From Bagarius yarrelli (Eukaryota > Chordata > Actinopteri > Siluriformes > Sisoridae), in contig VCAZ01000017.1 in the NCBI GenBank assembly GCA_005784505.1, forward strand, positions 2,548,072 through 2,612,071: 64,000 bases of DNA, in the 5' to 3' direction. The notes under the pieces were generated by a model that did not search any database, had not been told where the DNA came from, and was given only the letters and a program-made list of their open reading frames with translations. Position 1 is the stretch's first letter, and the number at the start of each line of letters is the position of its first letter. Shown here in pieces: positions 1 to 11,159 of the stretch. A program made the translations under genes and the position numbers.

Positions 1-889
1 TACCCACAGGCTAACCTGCACAGTCACTGACAAATAAAAATAACTAGGTTATAAGGATGCAAAAGAACATTTTGATAACATAATACACAAACTCCAGAGT
101 TTACACAGAAATGAAAATTATTTGTCATATTTAACTTTCGTTAAGAGTGGGGTTTTTTTTGTTTTTTTTTTAAGTTTGAGCCATTGCCATCTTGGAACAG
201 TGTTCGGGATCATTGTCATGTTGCAACAGTGTTTGGGCCTTTGTCAATCTGATGTCTAATGTTTCAGGTATTGTGTATTCGTGCACATTTTCAAGCTAAA
301 ATAATCCACAACTCTATGCATGGGGTAAAAGTTCTACTCCCCATAAACATTCCTCAAATTTACTAAACATTTGGGAATGTTTATGTTGGCAAATAGATTC
401 TAAACACCTTAATTTAGATGATTTGTATACTAGCTAACTAGCTGGGAGAAGTGTACATTGTACAGACAAGTAGCAGGAACAATGTTTCTGCCTGGCTGTT
501 TCCCAATGACCAACCCCACAGCTTGAGGTTTGTAAATTCACTTAAAATGTATATTCCTATTACATTCCTTGAGCATTTGGAAGTTAGCCAGCTCATCGAC
601 TAGCATCAGTTTACCCCTCACACACTTTTCACACAAACTGCTGCATCCTGCTACGCTAATCACAGTAAGCATAAGCTTCTACCCTGGTGAGAAAAAAAAG
701 AAGACACAACATCAAATGCTCCAACTGTCTGCTGCATTTGCATGTTGCCTTTGATGTGGGAGATTTAGACAAAGCGCTGGTGCCTAGATAAACGTGAAGG
801 TTAAAGCTGCTCTGGTAAACAACGCGGTGGCTGAGGAGGGGGAAAAGGTTTCAATACAGCAGACTTCAGATTGTTCATGTGGACAGTAT
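1..889. other. Non-coding, no gene seen
   Basis: AT-rich sequence with a T/G-rich run near 151-172. Short open frames around 569-754 have no recognisable composition or motif. No promoter, RNA gene or clear repeat was identified. Confidence 0.6.
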
Positions 890-1255
890 TTTGGGCTGAC
901 CAAGTGGTCCAAACAATGTCTAAGCATGACAATGCCCCTGTGCACAAAGATTCTGGATTCCATACCCTGGACTCCATGTTGTGTTCTGGTAGAAGTGGAA
1001 GAACTCTCATGGGTTAGGGAATCCCAGTTTAACCCCTTTAAACTGAACACCTTAGGGATGAACTAGAACACTGACTGCACCCTGGACCTTCTCACCCAAC
1101 GTCAGTATCTGATCTCACTAATATTATTATGGCTAAATGGGAAAAAAACTTCCTTCTAGATCTCTGGAGGATTTATAGGTGTAGCAGTGAGACCAAGTCT
1201 GGAAAAGGTTTACAAAACACATGCATGTGATGGTCAGTTTTCCTGGTCCATAGAG
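890..1255 (+). pseudogene. Tc1/mariner-like transposase relic (C-terminal part)
   Basis: The + strand encodes HDNAPVHK at 925-948, the conserved segment around the second catalytic Asp of Tc1-like DDE transposases, followed in the same frame by DELEH at 1057-1071, the 'WDELE' region near the C-terminus. A TGA at 1072-1074 interrupts the frame where an Arg codon (CGA) would be expected. The rest (leucine-rich tail, then a terminal region with 'gtgatggtcag' near 1227) matches the right half of a Tc1 family that also occurs at 9183-9560, 57715-58690 and 59880-60446. The 5' half and left terminal repeat are not recognisable. It is a dead copy. Confidence 0.8.
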
Positions 1256-2456
1256 CGTGCCTTTCTCAGCAGCTTCTAGGAAGAAATGTGATGTTACAAA
1301 GAATTCCCACAGCATAAACTTTTCCTGTAGTGGAAAACCTATACCTTTCCTAAACGGTCAAGAAAACCTCTTCTCACAAGGTTTAAATTGAGATACATTT
1401 ACATACCTTTTTTCTTTTTGTGCCTTTTGGGCCATCCTTTATCCTGTATCGAGTGTGGATGTAATACTGATATTTTGACCCTCAGAGAATGCACTCGGAG
1501 CTCCATACATGTAGTCTGAAGAAAAAGGAAGTACAGAATGAATATAACAGTCACCAAGATCCACATGCTGAAAACCATTATTAAGATTTTTAAGACGTAA
1601 TATTTCAGCTAAGCCCTTGTTTCAGTGTTTATTTTCATGTAATTTCTTGCTGTGCAATTTAATTATCTCATTATTTTCCCAAACCAGGTTTATTTGTGTT
1701 ACAATTTGTAGTTTTATACCCTCAAAGGAAAGCAAGTTGGTTTCAACACATTTGCTTCCTACTTCACACGTTTGTGTGTAGGATTGTATGTTCTCCCTGT
1801 GCTTTAGGGGTTTTCTCTTAGTAGTCTAGGTTTCCTCCCCAGTTGGGCAAGCTGGGAACCTGGGAAATGTAGCAAGCTAAGCTTTAGCAAAATGTCGGAA
1901 GTAGATTACTACATCTAAGCAATAAAACAAATTCTGTGTTATCGAACAAACTTTGGCTTTAAATGGAATTACAGATTTTATTATAATGGGGAAACACAGG
2001 ATTGCGTTCAATACACATGTGCAACGAACCGGTTTGGTACGAATATGTGTACCGCTACGCCTATAAAATAATGACATATTAAATATGAATTGTTTCTGAA
2101 TATAAGACTGACATTTGGAGGTTATAGGAAAAAAATGTTACTTTAATGATGGAAACATGTTAATAACTATACTGTATGTCTATGGTTTGCAGACTTCACT
2201 GAATTGCAATGTCTGTGTTATCAAGGTAATTTGGGAATCACTGTCTAGTTAATTTCTTGTGTGTCAGCCCAGGAATGCAACAAAAGAACAGCTTGCCAAC
2301 CGCCGTAAAACACAAAAGAAGAAGAAATCACTGTTCAGAAAACGAATAAAGATATAAATGGCTGAAGGGTAGTACCTAATGTATTGACCCTCAAAAATTC
2401 TTGGTGTTTGGATTTTTTTCTTGGTGTCTAGTTCCTGCTGTCTGTCTATGACTTTT
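1256..2456. other. Non-coding, no gene seen
   Basis: AT-rich, without long open frames. A stretch near 2266-2330 looks like the end of a dispersed fish repeat (purine-rich 'aaaagaagaagaa'), but it is too short to assign. Confidence 0.55.
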
Positions 2457-2575
2457 CATCAATCCATCCATCCATCCATCAGTCCATCCATCCATCCATC
2501 TCCCCATCTATCTATCTATCTATCTGTCTGTCTGTCTGTCCGTCTGTCCGTCCGTCCGTCCATCCATTTATCCCT
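2457..2575. repeat. Compound tetranucleotide microsatellite
   Basis: Runs of ATCC, CTAT, CTGT and CCGT/CCGTCT units follow one another. The graded change of unit suggests expansion with point-mutated daughter units. Confidence 0.95.
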
Positions 2576-2627
2576 TTACTCATTAAACCATTCATAGTTT
2601 TTATGTTGTGTCTATTGTTGGTGTTCT

Positions 2628-2676
2628 CTTTCTTTCTTTCTTTCTTTCTAACTTTCTTTCTTTCTTTCTTTCTTTT
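2628..2676. repeat. (TTTC)n microsatellite
   Basis: Two TTTC runs separated by a short 'aac' break. Confidence 0.95.
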
Positions 2677-3059
2677 CTACATCTTAACTTAAATCTGTAG
2701 TCAGTTTGTGTGTTTCGACACGGTTACTTTCCTTACGGTACACGTCTGTGACCGTATACGTTTTTGAGTCATTATCTATTCTAGTCTATTCCAGTCAAAT
2801 TACTCTGACTCAGCCCTATTAAAACGTCCAAGATGAATAGTTATTCAAAAATCTGGTTTTGTTTGGACATTAGGTGGAAATTCTGATGTGTCGACTTTGT
2901 TTTATATAAACCAATCCTATAAACAAAAATCCTTTATTTAGGTAATTTGCGCTAATTGTTACAAGGCGCAGGCTACGGCACGTAGCGCGTGCCAGTGCAC
3001 TCGAATTAACAACAACAAATTAAGGTAAACACAACTAAATGATGCTCACAGGTTGTAAT
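2677..3059. other. Non-coding; short GC-rich palindrome
   Basis: Mostly AT-rich. At 2972-2993 two perfect 6-bp inverted repeats overlap: GCTACG/CGTAGC and GGCACG/CGTGCC. No gene seen. Confidence 0.5.
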
Positions 3060-3460
3060 GTATCCTTAACGTCTCCGTCTGTCTTCTATCCTTAAGAGAG
3101 AACAGCGGAGGAGAAATAAACTGCAACTATTTCTTGCTCTTCTGCATGACTGTGCCTCGGCATAGCAGCCATGTGCTCTGAGATGAAACAGCGAAAGCGC
3201 GGCTTTGAAATCCTCCTCAAGACAAAATTAACATTTTTATTTCAACTCCAGCCAAGTGAGAGGAGAAGCGGGGCCGGGCAGACCACTCTGGGCAACACAC
3301 ATAATTGTTTATTGTGTGTAAACTTCAGGGAACAATGGTTGGGGAATAAACGCTGCATGTAGGAGGAGGAGGCGAACTGCTGGAACGATCACAAAGCAAG
3401 AACATGGCCTTGTTTTCTCCGTAGGATGACCGCATGAAACACAAACCCGTTAGGCCTATT
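3060..3460. other. Candidate conserved non-coding element
   Basis: About 400 bp free of recognised repeats, with more balanced composition than its flanks. It includes an open frame of 63 codons (3171-3362) that resembles no known protein. Short motifs include a SOX-like ACAATGG near 3331 and AT-rich homeobox/FOX-like cores near 3302-3315. Regulatory function is inference from composition only. Confidence 0.3.
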
Positions 3461-4164
3461 ACTATGGTTCCATAATGTATGCGTTTTAATAATTATCACA
3501 CACTCCGCCACAGGGAGAGGACATATGGTTCTTTTTGATACTCTGTTCTTTTTTCCCTTCTGATTTCAGCTAGGCTTTTGTTTTGGACAATGATGTTTGA
3601 GTTTACCAGAGGAATTACAACATATTGGTTCGATTATCTCCTTAGAAGTCATATATTAAATTATATTATTTTATTTGATCTGATCTTATTTCAGATGGCG
3701 TCGATTTGATCATTAAACAGCAGCCTTGACAACACGTTCGAGTCTAACACATTGTTGGCTCCATAGTAACATACGGGTTGAAACGTTTACGTAGTGTTTT
3801 TTTTTTTTTTCCAGCATCAGCACATTTTTCTAACCGTCGAAGATAAAGCTGCTTCTTTAAGTTTTTCCCACAGTGGCGTTTTCAAAACAACAGTTTCTCA
3901 GCAATATCACATGACCTTGCTATGATCTTATTAACAAAAGAGATGCTGGCGAAGGTATGATGATTAATAGATAAGAGGTTTGTGGTTGGTTCAAAACATT
4001 AAGTGCAACCATAAACAGATAAAAAGCTTTTTTTTTTGTTTTACTATCAGTTTAGGAAGGACGGAATGTGTGATAGCAGCCATTTTATTAAAAATCTAGT
4101 CAATGCAGGGCTAGACTATATTACAAGCTCTGCTTTAGACTGATTTTTTTGCCTATTTTGTATG
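3461..4164. other. Non-coding, no gene seen
   Basis: AT-rich with homopolymer T runs at about 3799-3811 and 4029-4037. No coding signal. Confidence 0.55.
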
Positions 4165-4349
4165 ACAGGGAAGTAGTAGTGCAGTGGTTAATGTTTTGGA
4201 CCTCTAATTGGACGATCCGGGTTTGCTTTCTAGCACCACTAAGCTGCCCCAGCTGGGCCCCTGAGCAAGGCCCTTAACCCTTATTTGCTCAATTGTATAA
4301 AAGGGTCGCCTTGTATAAGGGCGTCTGCCAAATTCTGCAAAAGTAACTG
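4165..4349 (+). mobile_element. SINE family A, full-length-like
   Basis: tRNA-like head ('gtgcagtggttaatg', B-box-like 'cgggtttgctttct'), a central body with 'tgctgggcccctgagcaagg'-like sequence and 'cccttaaccc', then the tail 'taagggcgtctgccaaa'. This is the family reference copy for this window. It is Pol III-type, non-coding and dispersed by LINE machinery (known for such SINEs). Confidence 0.9.
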
Positions 4350-4917
4350 TATTCTTGTATGAACGGTATTGAAAGCTGTGGTGTCTGTTTTTCCTTGGTT
4401 CAGGGTTATACGGTAGATATTTTGGCAGCTGGTCAGATTTAGAAGCTGAATTGCTGAAAAAGATTTAGAGTTTTGCAATATGATGTGTTCAAAGGAGCGT
4501 GAAAAGTTGTAGTGGTTTATTCTGAATAATTAAATCAAGAGTCAATAGCAAAACTCATGAAACAGTCACAGTGGTGTTTCATACAGTGGAGATAAAGACA
4601 AAGAACGGGAAAAAGGAAGCAAAAGAAAAAAAGGGGATTAAAAGTATTGGTATATGATGCAATAGAACAATGACAGAACTGGGCAAACTAATGAAAAACT
4701 GACACGAAACAGGTGAATACAATAGGATAACAAATATAAAGACGGGATCAAAAGATGTGTGTGATGGAAATGCCCACCCATACTGCCAGTCATGTGCCCT
4801 TTGAACAGCATGTGTGAGTTTTTTCACCACCTCCATTTACTTAAGTCGCTTTTCTTTGCTTGCCTTGAATTGTTTCCCCAAAACTGTCATGCATGATCTA
4901 TTTTACATAACTGTAAG
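4350..4917. other. Non-coding, no gene seen
   Basis: AT- and purine-rich DNA. An 85-codon open frame on the minus strand (4579-4836) is mostly hydrophobic/Phe-Ser low-complexity sequence from the purine-rich complement and is not credible as a gene. Confidence 0.5.
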
Positions 4918-4994
4918 GTGTGTGTGTGTGTGTATGTACATTTGTATTTTAGCATGACATTTTCCTTTCTGATCTGTTCTGCAAAATGTTATGA

Positions 4995-5157
4995 GGGAAA
5001 ATGCAAATATTTACCAGTGAAGGTTTGGCAAGCCACGAAGAGCCCATGGTTTCGTGTTGACTTCGACTACTGTGTATCTGAGTTAGAGAAAGAAAAGATG
5101 AAGGAAAGAATGAGTGGGATTAAAAAAGTTTCTGTTCGGCCAAAACCCAAACCCTGA
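4995..5157 (+). other. Possible terminal coding exon (unidentified protein)
   Basis: An open frame runs from at least 4918 to TGA at 5155-5157. After a weak pyrimidine tract and 'tatgag' at 4989-4994, the predicted peptide has normal, non-repetitive composition: a WFRVDFDYC segment, then a Glu/Lys-rich helix (ELEKEKMKERM) and a basic Pro-rich end. AATAAA overlaps the stop at 5157-5162, which would be a very short 3' UTR. The 'VDFD' plus acidic helix is faintly like the C-terminal edge of CS/p23 domains, but I cannot identify the protein. No partner exon was found. It may be a chance frame or an old pseudogene. Confidence 0.2.
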
Positions 5158-5282
5158 ATAAATAACAGAAGTATACTGCATAGTATAATTCAGCAACATC
5201 TCTTAGTTTGGTTAAAAACAAAAGCTACGATGTTCTTAGTAACTGTGTGTTAGCTAGGATAATTGAATTTTTCTCCAGTAAG

Positions 5283-5456
5283 TGTTTGATCTTGGTTCCA
5301 TCCAGGATTGCAGCCTATTCTGGAAACACTGGGGGTGAGACTAAAAATACGCCCAAGATGGATTGCAGTCTATTACAGGACACCAAGCATCATCACATTC
5401 AGTTTATGTTTATCACCATTAGGACAAACCACCTATATTTACGACGTTGGAGATAA
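5283..5456 (+). repeat. Dispersed fish repeat remnant (family D)
   Basis: The sequence 'cagcctattctggaaacac' through 'gtctattacaggacacc' follows the order of a dispersed repeat that I remember from many fish genomes. It is diverged. The 82-codon open frame across it is fortuitous. A short related piece lies near 63670-63715. Confidence 0.5.
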
Positions 5457-5794
5457 AATATGCAGATGATTAACCCTGAACAGGACACCCTGGAACTTTG
5501 ATATCTGCTAAGGTGATTTATTAGTGCTACTATACACAGTTTTTTCTAAAGATTGTTTAGTTGTTATAAATCAGACGTGGACGGTAGGATACGATTGGAG
5601 CGTGTTTAGAAATATGAAAATAGGTGGAAAAACAGGAACAACAAATGATTTAGAACAAATTTTTTGGACATGTTTTTAGGCATTTTTACTACTTACTTTA
5701 TTAAGAGGACAATATATTCAAATTGAAAAAAAGGAGGATGGGACCAGAAAAAGTCCAACTTAGAGTACTCAAAGCACAATAAAGGGTACAAAAA
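5457..5794. other. Non-coding, no gene seen
   Basis: AT-rich DNA with no motif recognised. Confidence 0.5.
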
Positions 5795-5962
5795 GGGTGT
5801 TTATTTGTCACATAGACTCCACAGCACAGTGAAGTTTGCTGGACAGTTTCCAGTTAGGGTTAGGGGTCTTACCCAACAGTGGCAGTTTGGGGAAAGTGGG
5901 GCTTGAACCCCAGTCTTCCCAGTCATCCAAACAATGACTCAGCAACCATTTGAGCCACCCTG
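5795..5962 (-). mobile_element. SINE family B, minus strand
   Basis: Read on the minus strand: head 'ggctcaaatggttgctgag', B-box 'ggggttcaagcccca', then 'ttcactgtgctgtgga' and a tail 'gtgacaaataaa'. It matches the copy at 50936-51147 but has a shorter middle. The tail differs from family A. Confidence 0.8.
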
Positions 5963-7059
5963 AAAATAATATTCTGAAGCTGTAACTTCAGGGGGAAAAT
6001 GGACTACATCTAAGGATCCCAGCCTTTGACCGAAATGTTCCGAAAGTTCCTGAAAAGGTTCCTGTGGTAAGCAAATTTCCAAAGCCGGAGCAGGGCATGG
6101 GGGTAGAGATGTAGGGATAGAGTGCATTTGAAAACAAAATCAGAGGAAGGTACAGGAAGTGAGCTGTGTGCCACTATGTTACTGACCCTTGACGCCAATC
6201 TGCGTGTCAGAGGCGTAGCGACTCAGGCACTGTTCCAGCTTTAACACAGGGCTCCAGCTTTGATCGACTGCCAGCGATTCATCTCTTTAAAGAAGCAGGA
6301 AGACGGGAGAGAAAAGACCTCAGCTGCCAATTATTGGAAAAAACATCAAGGTCTGAATGGAAAGAAATAGAAAAAGATTAACTAGATCACTTTGGATTAC
6401 TTGTTGTTGTTTTTTCGCTCAGTGAGAATGGAAAGTGTGATGAAAGGAACGGCGTTATATTTATATGTGTGTTTGGATGCATGGCAAAAGCAACAGTCAA
6501 ACTCGGAGAGCAGGATGGATGTATATATACGGTTAATTACTGTGTGTGCACATGGTCTAGACGTACAGTACACAACCACTGCATGAGAAAACGAGAGATG
6601 TGCCATGTGCCAACTCAGCACAAAGACATGGAAAAACATCTGGGGCAAAAATAAGTGTATTTATCCCACAGTCATGTGGAAGGATTCACACAAGTGACAG
6701 ATTTGTGTGGATAAATATCACTTTCCATTTTCTACCTGGCTAAATATGGCCGACTTTAATCTGTCACTAAAACTTAGCATGACATTTAAGGGAGCTTGAA
6801 AAATAACATTTTTTTTTTACAAAGAGATGTTTTATGCAAGTAAAAATGTCAAGCAAGGTCTGTCTAAAGGCTGCCATGTCTCTCGGTGGGACAGATGAAC
6901 TTGTGTTCAAGACAAATAAGAACTCATGCTTGCAAATATTTCTAGGTAGGCACAGGGCACCGAACTCTCTCAAGAGTCCAAATGTTCATGCCGTCCTTTT
7001 TCAGTCAGTTCATCACTAAACCTGTTTCTATCAGAGCGATATTTACAAGACCCCCTGTA
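5963..7059. other. Non-coding; possible unique block at 6170-6350
   Basis: No gene recognised. Overlapping short frames at 6392-6654 occur on both strands and have no motif. The 6170-6350 part is repeat-free and more GC-balanced than its surroundings, so a regulatory element is possible, but nothing further supports it. Confidence 0.4.
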
Positions 7060-8060
7060 CCTGTCAGTCTCTCTAAAAGAAGGTGTGGCTTTGGTAATTG
7101 GCTAAAGCTTTCTTAGTAAGGCAGGCATTGGCTTGGTGCCAGTCAGTCTCAGTGGAAGAACTGGGCTGTTTCCAGTCTTTATAAAAAATGTGTGACTTTT
7201 TTCAGTCCTAGTGAAGTGGGCGTGACTTTATTTTAGTCCTGCTGGAGAAGGTTTGGCATTTTGGGCCTGTTAGTCATACTGACAGAGATGCAATCTTTAT
7301 CATTTCTAGTTAAGGCGATGTGAAAGAGGTGTGGCATTTTTCCTGTCAGTCTGAGAGGAGGGTGTGGTCTATTTGCCTGTAAAATAATAATGAAATGTGT
7401 GTGGCCACCGTCAGTCCAAATAAAAGGGTGTGTTCATTTCAGTTGTGAAAAAATGTAGTCATTTTTAACAGTCAAATGGAATAGGTGAGGCCTTTTTCTT
7501 ACAGCTTTTCAGTTTCAGGAAAGGGGTGTGGCTTTTTCAGTCTTGGTGAAGGGGTGTGGCTTTTACAGTCTTGGTGACAGGGGTGTGGCATTTTCAGTTC
7601 TAGTCAAAAGGGTGTGGTCTTTTCAGTCTGGGTAAAGTGGGTGTGGCCTTTAAAGTTTTGGTGAAGGGGTGTGGCTTTTTCAGTTTTGGTGAAGGGGTGT
7701 GGCTTTTTTAGTTTGGGTTAAGGGGTGTGGCCTTTTGAGCTCTAATAAAGGGGAGTTGGCGGTGTGGCTTTATTAGTTTAGAGAAGGCGTTTGGGCTTTT
7801 CAGTTATGTTGAACAAAGTGTGGCTTTTCAGTTTTGGTGAAGGGGTGTGGCTTTTTAAGTTTTGGTTAAGGGCTGTGGCCTTTTTAGCTCTAATGAAGGA
7901 GGTGTGGCTTTATTAGTTTTAGAGAAGGGGTGTGGGCTTTTTAGCTCTAATTAAGGGGGTGTGGCTTTTTTACTTTTGGTGGTGGGGGTGTGGCAGTTTG
8001 TCCCAGTTTGAATAAAAGGTGTGTGTGAAAAGAGTTTGTCAGAGTGTGGCCTTTGTATCA
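7060..8060. repeat. Degenerate minisatellite, ~28-bp unit (GGGTGTGGC core)
   Basis: Units of about 28 bp alternate 'cagttttggtgaa' with 'ggggtgtggcttttt'. The cleanest part is about 7500-8000; the left part is very diverged, with some units lengthened. Ten exact GGGTGTGGC copies occur between 7520 and 8000, with several one-base variants. The same unit type reappears at 61855-62130 and 62985-63200. No coding potential. Confidence 0.85.
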
Positions 8061-8599
8061 GTCAACCAAGTCGTCAGTCTCAGAGAACCATGTGATAATT
8101 GAAAAAAGCTGTAGTTTTCCATCCTGTAATTTATTACCAGTGGTATCATTTCAAAAAAGTTCAATTTAGAATAAAAATAAACAAAACATTAGTATTCAGC
8201 TAAAAACTGCACGTCTACAGTATAAATTAAGCGGAGTATTACTAAGTTTTACCGAATTACTATTATTAAGTACAGTAAATATTTCTAAGTATAATTAGCT
8301 CTTTTTTAAGGTTAAAGAGTTTTATGAGTCACTACATTCTGGAGCTTTTTTTTCTGGCTCGCCATTGTTCGTAGCCGCCGCTGTGGTTTTATAGCACAGC
8401 GCTGTGAGTTATAACTAAAGTAGGAGTTTTTTTTTTTTTTTTTTAACTAAGAAACAAACAATTCTTTGGAACTTGTTTTTAATTGTAGAACAATGTGTGA
8501 CTTTGATGTGTGTGTTTGGTAGATGGACAATCAGCTCCTAGTAAACCTCTGTTGACCCAACAGGATATGACATCACAAACACATTAAAACTCCCTCTAA
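8061..8599. other. Non-coding, no gene seen
   Basis: AT-rich with a T run near 8428-8444. No gene signal. Confidence 0.55.
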
Positions 8600-8611
8600 T
8601 TCTCTCTCTCT

Positions 8612-8657
<46 letters not shown>
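8600..8657. repeat. (CT)n then (CA)n microsatellite
   Basis: A short CT run passes through 'cgcg' into about 21 CA units. A 103-codon minus-strand frame across it is repeat-derived. Confidence 0.97.
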
Positions 8658-8662
<5 letters not shown>

Positions 8663-8797
8663 CTTTGGTAAGAGGATCAGGCTGTGAAGCCTAGATGAAA
8701 GGCAGGGAGATTTAGTGGAGATGAAAGAGAAAGGAGGATATTCGTTTGCTTTTCTCCATCCTCCGCTCTGGAGTGTAGCAATGCACGTTCTTTCCAA

Positions 8798-8945
8798 ACT
8801 TTTTTTTTTTTTTTTACCTCCTACACTGGCTTCCTCGCGGTGGCACTCATATCTTTCCCATTCACAAGCTTCCTTTCTGTCCATCTGTATCTGCTCCCTG
8901 TCGCTTTTAATCTCTCTCTTTCTCTCTCTCTCTCCCTCTCTTTCT
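8798..8945. repeat. Poly-T and CT-rich low-complexity tract
   Basis: About 16 T residues around 8802-8816, then CT-rich sequence with a CT run at 8910-8945. Confidence 0.8.
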
Positions 8946-9182
8946 ACCTCCTGTGTTTTTTAATCTGGTTCGTTCCATTTAATTTTCTTTTAATTGGTAT
9001 TTTCCTCATTTGACTTTCCATGTGTCTTTATTTGCATCAAACTTTTTATTTTCATTGCGTAGAGACCTAAAATTTGGTTATAGATAGTCCAGGATGCTAA
9101 TCAAGAGTTAGGTACAGTTATATTGTAGGTTGCTGTATTCTAAATTTCACAAAAAATGGCTTCAAGTTTTTATTTAGTTTAT

Positions 9183-9560
9183 AGCCAAAAGTAATGGAAC
9201 ACCTGACTCTTCCTCCTATTATAACTTTCCATTAGATTTCCACTAGAATTACCTTTGGTAGACGCCCTTATCCAAAGAGATTTACTTTTATCTCTCCTTA
9301 TACAACTGAGAAATTCGGGGCCCAGCAGTGGAAGCTTGGTGGAGCTGGGAATCGAGCCTCGATCTTCCAATTAGCAGTCCTTACACCTTAACCACTGCAC
9401 TACTTCCTCCCCCCACTAGATTGCGGAGTGTTACCAAAGGGGTTTGTTCATACAGCCACAATAGTATTAGTGAGATCAGACACTAATGTTGAGTTGAGGA
9501 GGTCTGGGGTTCAGTCGGTGTCCCAAAGGTGTTCAGTTCAAAGGGGTTAATTTAGAGTCA
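9183..9560 (-). mobile_element. Tc1-like element relic, split by a SINE
   Basis: The left edge 'ccaaaagtaatggaacacc' is the terminal part of the Tc1 family seen at 59880-60446. After the SINE, 'cactagattgcgg' and 'ttagtgagatcagacac' through 'cccaaaggtgttcagt' are the reverse complement of the transposase C-terminal region found in + orientation at 1020-1150. The minus-strand frame is broken and the N-terminal half is missing. Confidence 0.75.
9245..9412 (-). mobile_element. SINE family A nested in a Tc1 relic
   Basis: Minus-strand copy: 'tagacgcccttatcc' tail on the left, 'gggcccagcagtgg' body, and tRNA-like head ending 'ccttaaccactgcactac'. 'ccactagaatt' on the left and 'cccactagattg' on the right look like a ~10-bp target duplication of Tc1 sequence. 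Confidence 0.9.
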
Positions 9561-9722
9561 TAACTCCACATCAGAGACAAGTTCTATAATAGTATTATCT
9601 TTATTATATATGTAAAAATCTGTTGTTATCGTATATGCAGAAAAAAACTAAAAAAATAAAAAAGAAGAAAAATCTATCCAGTTTTCATGTAACATCTGGT
9701 CTCAATTTATTGCTTCAATTAA

Positions 9723-9725
<3 letters not shown>

Positions 9726-9773
<48 letters not shown>
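9726..9773. repeat. (TA)n microsatellite
   Basis: About 24 TA units. The 65-codon frame across it is an artefact. Confidence 0.97.
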
Positions 9774-9779
<6 letters not shown>

Positions 9780-10294
9780 ATACATTTTCGAACCATAAAG
9801 ATATAAGAAAAATTCTTTAAGGATGCCTTGTAAATCTTTTTTAGCAACATAAACATAATGTAAATGTTCTGAATAAAGAATATTTTGAGCTGTTCCATTA
9901 GTGTGTGCTTGAAGATTCCAGATGTTATCGTATTTTTCTTATGAACTTAAAGACAACAAGCTTTCTTACTAGATTTATTATTTAGTTTAGTAGTTTGTTT
10001 GAGGTTTAATGTCATTTTTAGGATGAAATAATTACTTTAAGCTGTAGGCGTGCTTTATTGCCGTTCAGCGCGGAGAAGGATCTTCGTCTACATTCTTTCG
10101 TTGGATATAAATGAAAGCCTTCAGCAATAAAGAGGAAATTAATACAACAGTGAGAGAGGTTAAAAACTGTTTATGTCATAATATGGCAACGAAACATATT
10201 CTTGGCACAAGAAAAATGGCAGAGTGAGTGTTAGAGAGAGAAATAGATGGAAAGAAATGAGATCTGTGGAGGAGAAGAATCAAGAAAAGTTGTG

Positions 10295-10295
<1 letters not shown>
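9774..10295. other. Non-coding, no gene seen
   Basis: AT-rich with no recognisable coding or repeat content. Confidence 0.5.
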
Positions 10296-10332
<37 letters not shown>

Positions 10333-10397
10333 AAGAGGAATGAAAGAGATGTAAATGTGTGCATGTGAGTTTAGAAGAAGGAAAGAGAGAGAGCGAA

Positions 10398-10429
<32 letters not shown>

Positions 10430-10640
10430 TAAGAAGTGAAATGGCAAGGAGAAGTAGAAAGAAAGAAAGAAAGAAAGAAATGTAAAACAAGTAAAACTGT
10501 GTGTTTATGAAAAAGTGGAATGAAGTATTTAGTGTAAGAAAGAAAGAGAGAGTGAGTTAACGTGTTAATATGTGTAATTAAATGTAATGTAAAAAAAATC
10601 TCGACATAGAAGATGTGCTTGTGTGTGTGTGTGTGTGTAA
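10296..10640. repeat. Cluster of (TG)n, (GA)n, (AAGA)n and (GT)n tracts
   Basis: TG at 10296-10330, GA-rich at 10375-10430, AAGA near 10458-10480 and GT at about 10619-10638. The + strand is almost purine-only in places. The 187-codon minus-strand frame here consists of His/Thr and Ser/Leu runs from these tracts. Confidence 0.95.
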
Positions 10641-10940
10641 GTGGGATGCTGAGATATTTGGCCAAGGTCACTTCCTGTCTCCCTCTTGAAGAGCATGTCT
10701 GATCTGTCGATCTAAAGCAGGTCACACCTGATAAGTGCGCTGCCTCGATCCTTCCCAGCGGAAAAAGAAGCAGCAGACAGGTGTTTCCCAGCAACAGCCG
10801 GCTAAGGATATATCATGCACATCTGTTAGCACTTAGCATCGCTTTCTCAGTCTCTCTCCCCTATACACCTTTCTCCTCCTTCAGCATTCCGGCATCTTTC
10901 TCCCTTCCCAGTCACACACATGCAGCCTCTCATCCTAACC
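10641..10940. other. Candidate conserved non-coding element
   Basis: Repeat-free block with CCAAGGTCA (ERR/SF1-type half-site) at about 10661-10669 and 'aggtcacacctgataa' near 10719. Regulatory role is inference. Confidence 0.25.
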
Positions 10941-11159
10941 TTCAAAAAAAAAACCCTAAAATATCTGCACCTGGAGTTTCCATGGTGATCACCAACGGCA
11001 TGATGTGTCTGCATATATATATATCACACTTTATATATACTGTATATAATATATATGTTTGTGTGTGTGTGGCTGTGTCACTTATGCTGCAGGCACCCTC
11101 AGGAGTGATGTGTCGAGCTGTAAATAACACACACACAGCTGTGTGACAGCAAGAAAACA
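10941..11159. other. Non-coding, TA and GT low complexity
   Basis: Short TA runs (11013-11060) and a GT stretch near 11060-11072. No gene. Confidence 0.6.

Noticed and set aside
4165..4210. tRNA gene
   Set aside because: A- and B-box-like sequences belong to SINE heads; no cloverleaf with an acceptor stem could be drawn, here or in the other copies.
7060..8060. Possible array of small genes or spacers
   Set aside because: Unit spacing and variation fit a decayed minisatellite; no frames run through it.
9623..9820. 65-codon + frame with a Tyr-Ile run
   Set aside because: Translation of a (TA)n microsatellite.
10231..10794. 187-codon minus-strand frame, the longest in the window
   Set aside because: His/Thr and Ser/Leu runs are translations of (TG)n and (GA)n tracts; no domain.
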